DNA of 64,000 bases from Desulfobulbus rhabdoformis (lineage in GTDB: Bacteria; Desulfobacterota; Desulfobulbia; Desulfobulbales; Desulfobulbaceae), in contig NZ_JAFFQA010000009.1 in the NCBI RefSeq assembly GCF_016919065.1, forward strand, positions 62,001 through 126,000. Direction: 5' to 3'. How positions within the stretch are numbered: position 1 is the first letter of the stretch; every line of letters starts with the position of its first letter. Below are positions 54,664 through 61,719 of the stretch, in pieces. A model generated the notes under the pieces. That model saw only the letters and a list, made by a program, of their open reading frames with translations. It made no database searches and was not told the DNA's origin. The translations under genes were made by a program, and so were the position numbers.

Positions 54664-55088
54664 CGGGAAAACTTATCCACATCCCCCCGGTCGATCAGAG
54701 CTCGAAAAACGCGGCAAAATTCTTCGTAGCTGATCTCTTTGTTAAAACCAGGACACGACTCGGTGATTGTGGTGTAGTTGTTTTCGTCGGCGAGCATACT
54801 GGGATGCAGCGGCCATTGCCGACAGCGCCAGGGACGACCTTCGTGCACCGTACACCCGGTGTTCTTATCATAAAAGATACAGTGCCCGTCACGAATCTGC
54901 ATCTGCACTACAGAGCCGGTGATGCGCCAATATTTTTGCTCGACCTCCTCACGACTCAATCCGAGGGCTTGGACCATACGCTCCTGGTCGTGCTCATCCA
55001 ACGAGACGGTGGTTTCTCCATGGCAACAAAATCCACAGAGGCTACAGGTAAATATATCGGTAATGGTGGGAGAGGAATCAGAACTCAT
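54660..55088 (-). CDS. YkgJ family cysteine cluster protein
   Basis: A 142-aa protein of the YkgJ/Fe-S or zinc cluster family (UPF0153). The cysteine pattern is FTCSLCGFCCHG at the N-terminus, then DGHCIFYD and GCTVHEGRPWRCRQWPLHP, and a late SCPGF. By family it may bind iron-sulfur or zinc; its function is unknown. It is coupled to rlmH (4-bp overlap) and lies downstream of a terminator. Confidence 0.88.
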   Translation of the reverse strand: MSSDSSPTITDIFTCSLCGFCCHGETTVSLDEHDQERMVQALGLSREEVEQKYWRITGSVVQMQIRDGHCIFYDKNTGCTVHEGRPWRCRQWPLHPSMLADENNYTTITESCPGFNKEISYEEFCRVFRALIDRGDVDKFSR

Positions 55089-55177
55089 AGCAGGTCATGT
55101 CTTGGTTGGGCCCAATAAGGCGGGGAAAAGTTTGGCTCGAGTTTCGGCAAAATCAAACTGAGGCATGTCAAATGCAC

Positions 55178-55214
55178 AAAAAAAAGCGCCGGTCCTTTTG
55201 CAACAAAGGCCGAC
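55178..55214 (-). terminator. Intrinsic terminator ahead of the ykgJ-rlmH operon
   Basis: On the minus strand CGTCGGCCTTTG pairs with AAAGGACCGGCG around TTGC (one bulged A), followed by 8 T (55185-55178). It can terminate leftward transcription from algH and the structured element at 55283-55390. Confidence 0.75.
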
Positions 55215-55282
55215 GTCAAATGTTCATTCAACGTAACCGATCATGGGGGTAAGCCCCAAAAATGCCGGTTATCACCGAACCT

Positions 55283-55390
55283 GTAAGCGATTGCGGGGTG
55301 CCGGAGATGCAAGGCATCGACCTGTGCAGCGTACCCCTGTACGTAAACAGGCCGATAACACCGCAGATTCGGTGCCCCGTGATCGCTTAC
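55283..55390. repeat. Structured palindromic element (possible ncRNA), copy 1
   Basis: GTAAGCGATTGCGGGGTGCC (55283-55302) pairs imperfectly with CGGTGCCCC...GATCGCTTAC (55370-55390). Inside, GATGC/GCATC (55306-55318), GTAC/GTAC (55331-55342) and CCTGT/ACAGG (55321-55352) can form further stems. A third GTAACCGATCATGGGG block lies upstream at 55234. On the minus strand the element is followed by a terminator at 55178-55214. A partial second copy is at 61587-61637. No ORF is supported in 55089-55408. Confidence 0.65.
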
Positions 55391-55408
55391 CATTCAACCA
55401 AAAGGGCC

Positions 55409-55960
55409 TCAGGCGTAGCCGATGATATCACCAAAGATTGAAATATCAACCCCGAATTTCAGCGCAGCCAAGCGCCATTTCTGTTCGACCGGGGTATGAA
55501 AAAGGACTTCCGCGTCGGCGGGTACCGTAAGCCAGCTGTTATCCACCAGCTCGCTTTCCAGTTGCCCGGAGCCCCATCCCGCGTAACCAAGCATGAAGAG
55601 GTATTCTTTGGGCCCTCGTCCCAGGGATATATCTTCAAGCAGACGGGTATCACGGCTGAGATGAATTCCAGGTTGCACTTCCACCGAGTAACGATCCTCC
55701 ACGTCAGTGGAATAGAGGATAAACCCGGCATCTACCTCCACCGGGCCGCCCATGTAGACCGGCTCAATGGGGCCGTCAGGAATAGGCAGGCTGGAGCCAT
55801 GAAAAACGTCAAGCAGGGTAATTTCCGGGTTAGGATTATTAATCACCAACCCCATAGCCCCCTCCTCGTTATGCGCACAGATATAGATCACCTGTTCCTG
55901 AAACCGTGGATCAGGCATCTGAGGTGTGGATATGAGAAAATTACCGGCCAGACTTTCCAT
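55409..55960 (-). CDS. algH: YqgE/AlgH family protein (UPF0301)
   Basis: The 183-aa protein shows the family blocks LAGNFLISTPQMPDPRFQE, VIYICAHNEEGAMGLVINNP, VYMGGPVE and LFMLGYAGWGSGQLESE. In Pseudomonas AlgH influences alginate regulation, but its biochemical role is unknown. The length is standard. It stands alone, with its stop codon next to the structured element. Confidence 0.93.
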   Translation of the reverse strand: MESLAGNFLISTPQMPDPRFQEQVIYICAHNEEGAMGLVINNPNPEITLLDVFHGSSLPIPDGPIEPVYMGGPVEVDAGFILYSTDVEDRYSVEVQPGIHLSRDTRLLEDISLGRGPKEYLFMLGYAGWGSGQLESELVDNSWLTVPADAEVLFHTPVEQKWRLAALKFGVDISIFGDIIGYA

Positions 55961-56186
55961 TATGGTCCTCGTTGAACTCTTCGTTTCAACTCTATGCTAC
56001 CACCTGAGTTCAAACAGGGTCAAGGAGTGTTTCCCCGAATCCCGGAGAAGTGAGGCTAGCACACAGGTTCTCTAGAGCAGGCGCAGGAGTTGGGGTATTT
56101 TTCCGTTCACAAGGGGTAGAGCAAGCTTGCTGGAAGCTTAAGTTTTGGGTAACTTATAATCTGAACAAAATTTTCAAGCAACTACT

Positions 56187-56271
56187 GGGTAGCTTAAATA
56201 ATTAGATTTTTCCATCACGTCCGACAGCCCATCGCGTGTCTGGCGAAAAAACAGCTACCTTGTTCCCCACC
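56187..56271. repeat. Degenerate MITE-like element, copy 4
   Basis: GGGTAGCTTAAATAATTAG plus TTTTTCCATCA closely follow the left end of the copies at 8886 and 53993 with several changes. A weakly matching right end (GGCGAAAAAACAGC then TACCTTGTTCCCC) ends near 56271. The element lies just upstream of a small ORF. The rest of the 55961-56298 gap shows no gene. Confidence 0.5.
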
Positions 56272-56298
56272 AGCCCTACTTAGCAATAGAGGACGACT

Positions 56299-56490
56299 AT
56301 GAGCGAACAATCCCCTCTCAACTGCCAATCCACCAAAATGAAAAATGCTATCACCTGGATGGCGGAAAACCTGCAGAACAATCCTGAAAAACCTCGGCAT
56401 ACGATTGTCCAGGATGCAGAACTCCGATTTGATCTGACCCCGCTGGAATGTGAGTTTTTAAATAAGCACTTTGCCAAGGCGACGGCTTAG
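56299..56490 (+). CDS. Small hypothetical protein
   Basis: This 63-aa ORF has GAGGA 8 nt before the ATG and a protein-like composition (MSEQSPLNCQSTKMKNAI... ends FLNKHFAKATA). It has two helical stretches, no signal peptide and one Cys pair (Cys9 and Cys54). It is not recognised. It overlaps no other gene and lies between algH (divergent) and a long gap. The reading is moderately supported by the ribosome-binding site. Confidence 0.55.
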   Translation: MSEQSPLNCQSTKMKNAITWMAENLQNNPEKPRHTIVQDAELRFDLTPLECEFLNKHFAKATA

Positions 56491-56865
56491 AGGGCGCTTT
56501 TTCAAAAAGATTTGGAGGAGGTTAAAGCTCATACACTACGTCGGCTAATCAAGGACCATACTGGATTCGTGAGCAGGCACTCTTTGCTCGTTGTCACGGA
56601 TCCGGAAAAAAAACATTGCCCTGCCAAGATCCCCTGTTCACTTTTTGAACAACTTCCTCCTCTAGTAAAAGGGAGATCTCAGACTCCATTCTTTTTCCTG
56701 CCCAGGACACATTTCTATCCTGCACTCATTCAGCCCTAAGTGCATAGGCGAAAGTCCTTCCAGCACAAGAGTTCAACAAGTATTCACTGATTCGAAGCCC
56801 CATTTTTTGCTCCCTTCTTTTGCCTCATGGCCTCTATTTTGCGTTAGCAGACTCAGTATTCTGTT

Positions 56866-56940
56866 TTGTGCCAACCAGACGTAAAAGCTCCTCCTGTTTC
56901 CACGGTTAAACCAGGGGGAAGTATCTGGAAGTTGGCACAA
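56866..56940. other. Long hairpin in the 56491-57075 gap
   Basis: TTGTGCCAAC (56866-56875) pairs perfectly with GTTGGCACAA (56931-56940). Inner pairs CAGA/TCTG and CCTCCTG/CAGGGGG (with G-U) extend the structure to about 75 nt. No T-run follows. The remainder of the gap holds no supported gene; a 75-codon ORF at 56512 is likely spurious. Confidence 0.55.
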
Positions 56941-57075
56941 CCCGCTGATCGATTACGCTAAAGCGAAACTCAAGCTGCCTGGAATTGTGCATTTTTCTCC
57001 AATTTCCAAGAGGGTACGCCAACGCTTTTGAATAATCGAGACAACCTTACTCAACATAACAGAGGGGTGTATGAC

Positions 57076-57855
57076 ATGAAGCTTCAAGATCGTGTAGCAT
57101 TAGTAACTGGTGGAGGTCGCGGTATTGGCAGGGGAATAGCCTTGGAGCTTGCCAAAGAAGGATGCTCCGTCGCAGTGGCTGATATGAACCTGAACGATGC
57201 CCAATCCGTTGCAGCTGAGATTCAGGCGCTTGGCCGAACATCCCTGGCAATTCAAGTCAATGTCACCGACTGGGACGATGTACAAAAGATGGTTCAAACC
57301 ACGGTTGAGACATTGGGAAAACTTGATATTATTTGCAACAATGCAGGTGTTATCAGTATTAAATCCGTTGAGGAACTGACACCGGAAGACTGGGATTTCG
57401 TGCTTGATGTCAATGCCAAGGGTGTTTTCATGTGCTGTAAGGCTGCCATACCAGAACTGAAGAAAAACGGCTGGGGGCGCATCATCAACACAGCCTCAAT
57501 TGCCGGAAAAGAAGGATTTCCTCAACTCTCCCATTATGCGGCATCCAAATTTGCTGTGGTTGGTTTTACGGTTTCTTTGGCCAAAGAGCTGCAGCGAGAC
57601 AACATCACGGTGAATTCAATTTGCCCGGGAATTGTCCCCACCCAGATGTGGTATGGACCCAATGGCCTGGCTGACAAATGGAAACTTGAGGGCGAGACCA
57701 TGGAGGAATCCTGGAAACGACACCAGGATATCCTCATTCCCCAGGGAGAAGGGCAAACACCGCAGGATATGGGCCAGTTGGCTGTATTCTTTGCAACTCA
57801 GGACCATATAACCGCCCAGAATATCAATGTGGATGGCGGATTCACCTGGCATTAA
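57076..57855 (+). CDS. Short-chain dehydrogenase/reductase
   Basis: A 259-aa SDR with the cofactor motif TGGGRGIGRGIA (11-22), Asp of the NAD(H)-type acidic loop (ADMN), the structural NNAG, and the catalytic Ser-Tyr-Lys in INTASIAG and YAASK. The C-terminal part (PTQMWYGPNGLADKWKLEGE) resembles acetoin/sorbitol dehydrogenases. By family it oxidises an alcohol or reduces a ketone; substrate unknown. The ATG at 57076 has GAGGGG 9 nt upstream; the longer frame start is not supported. Confidence 0.9.
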   Translation: MKLQDRVALVTGGGRGIGRGIALELAKEGCSVAVADMNLNDAQSVAAEIQALGRTSLAIQVNVTDWDDVQKMVQTTVETLGKLDIICNNAGVISIKSVEELTPEDWDFVLDVNAKGVFMCCKAAIPELKKNGWGRIINTASIAGKEGFPQLSHYAASKFAVVGFTVSLAKELQRDNITVNSICPGIVPTQMWYGPNGLADKWKLEGETMEESWKRHQDILIPQGEGQTPQDMGQLAVFFATQDHITAQNINVDGGFTWH

Positions 57856-57888
57856 AAAACGAGCCCGATAACGCTTGAATGACTGACT

Positions 57889-57903
57889 CCTGAATCAGTG
57901 ACG
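57889..57903. repeat. Copy of the dispersed CCTGAATCCGTGAC motif
   Basis: CCTGAATCAGTGACGGCG matches the consensus with one change and abuts the long hairpin at 57903. Confidence 0.5.
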
Positions 57904-57980
57904 GCGGGTGGGCGCTGAAAAGTGCATTCTTTTCGCAGGGCCTGAGTTTGCTTCCGGTTCCCTTTTCAGCACCGCTCGCC
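57903..57980. other. Long hairpin downstream of the SDR gene
   Basis: GGCGGGTGGGCGCTGAAAAG (57903-57922) pairs with CTTTTCAGCACCGCTCGCC (57962-57980) with few mismatches, loop about 39 nt. No T-run follows. The rest of 57856-58292 shows no supported gene. Confidence 0.55.
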
Positions 57981-58292
57981 ACTTGTCCCCTCAAAAATGT
58001 CGATCTTTTATCTTCAGGTGTTCTACTTTGGAACAAAAAACATTTACAGAAAGGACCTTGGTGTATCCTTCACAACACGTTTGCGCTCACTTTTTCTAGA
58101 TCATTATGTGCCGCCTGAAGCTCCTGCAATGACGAGCTAGGCGCACCAAATCGATCTCCGCATGAACCAACCTGCCCTGCACCAGCACGGGTGAGAATCC
58201 TTCAGCATTGCATGCCACCCTCCCCGTCTTGTTCAAAAATCGAACAGGTGACAAAGCAACGAGCAAGAATTTCTTTTTAAACCTGATTCGGG

Positions 58293-58814
58293 TTAAATCC
58301 AACCCAACCCCTTCTTCCAGTATCTTAAACGCAACAGATCACTTGCATAAAGTCCAACCACATGCCGCTCAAGCAGTTGCTCAAGACTCAGCTCGGGCAT
58401 GGCCACAGGCCTGCACAGGGTTTCCTGAGCGAGCTGACAGATGCTTTCGACAAGCTGTCTCTGCGTTTTTTGCAATTTTTCGCAGATGCTTTTAAATTCA
58501 AGCTCTCCATACCTTGGATAAAATCTGAGTGCTAAAGAATCGAGGATATTCCACTGGCCCCCCTCCGTGGGCTTGGTGACCATCCCTTTCCCCTCATCTG
58601 CGACAACCTGCTCACACCATGTAATTCCAAGCTCTGTCCAGCCAAGTGCATGGGCAACAAGTTCATTGCCGGTCAGCTCACGGCCTGCAACATAGCCGGG
58701 GATGGTTCCCATGCTGACCATGGCCGGTGGCATTGCTTCCAACTCAAGCATGAATTTACGAAAATGGGTCTGAATATCCGTGGCAAGCCGCTGTTTCCTG
58801 TCAACTGTCGTCAC
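58293..58814 (-). CDS. ClbS/DfsB family protein (DUF1706, DinB-like)
   Basis: A 173-aa helical-bundle protein resembling the ClbS/DfsB (DUF1706) group: HALGWTELGITWCEQVV, then WNILDSLALRFYPRY and the late YASDLLRLRYWKKGLGW. Relatives include a colibactin-resistance hydrolase and uncharacterised proteins. Function here is unknown. It ends the minus-strand unit with the ZraS-like kinase (16-bp gap). Confidence 0.78.
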   Translation of the reverse strand: MTTVDRKQRLATDIQTHFRKFMLELEAMPPAMVSMGTIPGYVAGRELTGNELVAHALGWTELGITWCEQVVADEGKGMVTKPTEGGQWNILDSLALRFYPRYGELEFKSICEKLQKTQRQLVESICQLAQETLCRPVAMPELSLEQLLERHVVGLYASDLLRLRYWKKGLGWI

Positions 58815-58830
58815 TAATAACCACCTGTCT

Positions 58831-60690
58831 TTACGACTCTTCTCCCTTCCAAAACGGTAATTGAATAATCACCGTGGTACCGCTGCCCGATTCACTCTCC
58901 ATTTCAATGGAACCACCATGATCGGCAATAATCTTCTGGGAGATAGCCAGGCCCAAACCGGTGCCAGCCTGTTTGGTGGTAAAATACGGGTAAAAAACCT
59001 GGGACAAAAGCTCAGGTTCTATCCCTGGTCCGGTATCGTGAATTTTCAACTCAACCAGCCCGGCCTCCTCTTGATTATTCAGGCTAATGGCAAGCTCACC
59101 GCCCTCCTCCATGGCCTGCATAGCATTGATAAAAACATTCATCAATACCTGCTGAAGACGGTCACTGTCACCGGTGATCGGTTTCAAATCAGGGGCCAAC
59201 TCAAGACGAAGAGCAATCTGATTTTCTGTTGCCTCGGTTCGAATGAGGGTCACATTGGTCTCGACCAGAGCGGCAAGATCGATACGCTCCAGATTGAGCA
59301 CCGAGGGCCTGGTAAAACTGAGCATCTCGGTGATGGTTCGGTTCATGCGCTCGGTTTCTTGAATTAAGAGTTCGGCGGTTGCCTGCTCTTGACTACCAAC
59401 GGGAAATTTATTTTTGAGCAGTAGTGCCAACCCTTTGATCGAACTCAGTGGATTACGCACCTCATGGGCCACACCACCTGCCATTCGCCCAACCGCTGCA
59501 AGCCGTTCATTTTCCCGCATTCTCTGTTCCAGACTGCGGATCTCGGTTACATCAGAGATCAACAAAACCCGCCCCATATACTGGCCCTGAGAATTGACAA
59601 TGGTCAACGGATGACAGAGAAGCGCGCAACGACGCTCGCCAAAACGAATCTGCACTCCTTTCTGATTTCCCTGCTCGTCCTCGCTTGATAGCGCAGGTTC
59701 ACCGTCAAAAAAACTCGAGAGTTGATGGGGCAAGACATCGCCAGGCCGCCTGCCAGTGGCCTTGTGGCGCTCAATCCCGGTCAAACGGCTGATGGCATGG
59801 TTCCAGGTGGTAATGTACCCGTGTTCGTTGGTGGCGATTACGCCAACCGGCAGTTTGGTGATGAGCAAGGAGGTAAAAGCCTGAATGGTGTCCAGGGTCT
59901 TCTGGGAGATACGAAAGCCCTGGACCGTCGACAGAGAAAACCAGCCCCCCAAACCGACGAACAGCATGGCCAGGGAAAGCATGAAAATCTGCATTTGCAA
60001 TCGCCTGAGTGTCCGGTCAAACTCCTGCATATCAAGGCCAATCACCACATAATGGGGATTGTTCTTTTGACTCCCATCAGGGACAAGACGAAACAGGGAA
60101 TGTTTGGTTGGGGCGGGTGATTGAAAAAATAATGGCCCTTGCTGCGCCAATGGGGCAATGGGCAGAGGAAGTACCGACGGCAGGACCAGGTTTAATGCGC
60201 GAATGGTCTCAAAGACGCGCCCCAATTCCTTAAACTGCTGAATCGTATAGATCAGCTTGGGTGGTCCCTGATCCGTATTTCCAGCTATCTCAAGCTCTGG
60301 CAGTTTCGCTACCTGCCCGACCTTTGCATGGTTATCATGGGCGATAATGCGACCGTCTTTATCCACCACCATAAAAAAACGCAGGTCTGGGTCTTCAGCA
60401 AGATGGTCAATAACCCGCTGCACATGGACTGCCCAGGACTCGTTATTCCAGTAATCCTTGCGTAGGTCGGCAATGTAGGAGGCACGGGCACCAGAATGAA
60501 GCACTCGAATCAGGGTCGAAGCCTTCTGTAGCATGGCATTGGTCATAAGCCGCTCTTCCAGCCGCAGATTATGAAAGGCAAACGTCACCACTATCATAAT
60601 CAACAGGCCGCCTGCAGCTGCCAGCAGCCAGGGGGAGGAAAAAATAAAGGAAGGTCGTTTTAAGGCCATGGGTATGTTCGTTGTCTCCAC
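58831..60690 (-). CDS. ZraS-like sensor histidine kinase
   Basis: The 619-aa membrane kinase has two transmembrane helices (about 19-40 and 233-255) around a periplasmic sensor. A PAS domain (about 265-385), HisKA with His409 (VAHEVRNPLSSIKG) and a HATPase domain with GTGLGLA follow. The layout matches NtrB/ZraS kinases of sigma-54 systems. It is divergent from a ZraP-like gene with a sigma-54 promoter, as in E. coli, which suggests zinc or envelope stress sensing. No cognate sigma-54 regulator is in the adjacent genes. Confidence 0.9.
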   Translation of the reverse strand: METTNIPMALKRPSFIFSSPWLLAAAGGLLIMIVVTFAFHNLRLEERLMTNAMLQKASTLIRVLHSGARASYIADLRKDYWNNESWAVHVQRVIDHLAEDPDLRFFMVVDKDGRIIAHDNHAKVGQVAKLPELEIAGNTDQGPPKLIYTIQQFKELGRVFETIRALNLVLPSVLPLPIAPLAQQGPLFFQSPAPTKHSLFRLVPDGSQKNNPHYVVIGLDMQEFDRTLRRLQMQIFMLSLAMLFVGLGGWFSLSTVQGFRISQKTLDTIQAFTSLLITKLPVGVIATNEHGYITTWNHAISRLTGIERHKATGRRPGDVLPHQLSSFFDGEPALSSEDEQGNQKGVQIRFGERRCALLCHPLTIVNSQGQYMGRVLLISDVTEIRSLEQRMRENERLAAVGRMAGGVAHEVRNPLSSIKGLALLLKNKFPVGSQEQATAELLIQETERMNRTITEMLSFTRPSVLNLERIDLAALVETNVTLIRTEATENQIALRLELAPDLKPITGDSDRLQQVLMNVFINAMQAMEEGGELAISLNNQEEAGLVELKIHDTGPGIEPELLSQVFYPYFTTKQAGTGLGLAISQKIIADHGGSIEMESESGSGTTVIIQLPFWKGEES

Positions 60691-60740
60691 ACCTTCTGAG
60701 GGATGCGTTTTGTATATAGGGCTGCTAGCTTGTCTGCAAA

Positions 60741-60767
60741 GAGTACTCCAAGCGGCTCACAGTACTC
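60741..60767. promoter_or_regulatory. Possible activator-binding boxes (paired AGTACTC)
   Basis: GAGTACTC (60741-60748, palindromic) and AGTACTC (60761-60767) are 19 bp apart. They lie between the divergent kinase and ZraP-like genes, about 220 bp upstream of the sigma-54 promoter. The spacing of two turns suits an enhancer-binding protein. This is inference only. Confidence 0.4.
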
Positions 60768-60968
60768 AGTAACTGATAAAAGTAATGATGCAGGATGGTT
60801 ACCGACTCCCTTCTTATCAAAACTGGATACTTTTTACCCACCCCAACAAGAACAACTGGATAGAAAGGTGACAGTTGGCCCCCTTGTACTAGCCCCAAGC
60901 TGTTACCCAAAAAAGGAGCCTACAAGTTAACCACGAAAATTCAGCGAGATACAATATGATTTTTTTTC

Positions 60969-60984
60969 TGGCACACATCTCGCT
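60969..60984 (+). promoter_or_regulatory. Sigma-54 promoter of the ZraP-like gene
   Basis: TGGCACACATCTCGCT carries the -24 TGGCAC exactly and the -12 GC with correct 10-bp spacing; only one base of the TTGC box differs. The expected start lies about 45 nt before the ATG. The rest of 60691-61040 has no gene. Confidence 0.75.
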
Positions 60985-61040
60985 ACAGAAGAGGCACAAC
61001 AGGCAAATCTTCAACCTCATGGACTCTGGAGTATGAAACC

Positions 61041-61481
61041 ATGACAACAACCAACACCAAAAACAAACTCATGATGGCTGCCATCCTGACCACCGGGCTG
61101 ACATTGGCAATCAGCCAGGCGGCAGTGGCCCAACCGGGTAAAGGCGGTGGGAAAGGCCCTCAGGGCGCACAGGTTGACATGCCTTGGCATTATCAGATGA
61201 ACAGCGAGTTCAATAAAACTCGAGAAGCATTCCTGCAAGACACCACAGCTGAGCGCAAGTTACTCGCTCAAAAAAAGGCAGAGATGCAGGCAATCATGCA
61301 AGCAGGTACACCGGATACGGTCAAAGCTTCTGCGGTTGCCGGAGAGCTCTTTGAACTCCACGAAAAACTCCGTCTGAAAGCACGAGAAACAGGCTTTCCA
61401 CTTCCCATGCTCCTCATGGAAACTGGAAAACACGGCATGAAATATCATAACTACCCTACAGGTGGTATGAAGCGACGCTAA
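61041..61481 (+). CDS. ZraP-like periplasmic zinc/envelope stress protein
   Basis: A 146-aa exported protein: signal peptide about 1-30 (cleavage after AVA), a Gly/Lys-rich linker, then a helical LTXXQ/CpxP-like region (LLAQKKAEMQAIMQAGTPD) and a His-Gly-Met-rich tail (HGMKYHNYPTGGMKRR). The organisation is that of ZraP, a zinc-binding periplasmic chaperone-like protein. Its upstream sigma-54 promoter and divergent kinase support the name. The start is the ATG after the GGAG at 11 nt. Confidence 0.82.
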   Translation: MTTTNTKNKLMMAAILTTGLTLAISQAAVAQPGKGGGKGPQGAQVDMPWHYQMNSEFNKTREAFLQDTTAERKLLAQKKAEMQAIMQAGTPDTVKASAVAGELFELHEKLRLKARETGFPLPMLLMETGKHGMKYHNYPTGGMKRR

Positions 61482-61520
61482 CCCAAACCCGTAGTTGTAT
61501 TTTTTTCCAAGCCCTCCTGT

Positions 61521-61561
61521 CGCCCCGGCGGTTCCCTCCCTCCTTTCCGCTGGGGCGTTTT
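61521..61561 (+). terminator. Intrinsic terminator of the ZraP-like gene
   Basis: CGCCCCGGCGG pairs with CCGCTGGGGCG (11 bp with one G-U), followed by TTTT. Confidence 0.82.
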
Positions 61562-61586
61562 CTATCGAACCCGCCATGTCATCGAT

Positions 61587-61637
61587 CTGCTTACGCACCC
61601 TTGACGCGGCACAGGGCAATGCCTTGCATCTCCGACC
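61587..61637. repeat. Partial second copy of the structured element
   Basis: On the plus strand this stretch resembles the minus strand of the element at 55283-55390. A 16-bp block ATGCCTTGCATCTCCG (61619-61634) is identical to 55317-55302, and the preceding 15 bases (GCGGCACAGG-type) match with few changes. It lies between the ZraP-like and priA genes. Confidence 0.6.
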
Positions 61638-61719
61638 CCCTGTGAGAGTTGACACCCTTCATGTACTTCAGAGCTCTTCTTCTACCATTTTGCTCTGTTT
61701 TTCGCCTCCCCCCCTGAGT

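Noticed and set aside
56512..56739. A 75-codon ORF after the small hypothetical gene
   Set aside because: The N-terminal methionine follows no convincing ribosome-binding site and the composition is not protein-like.
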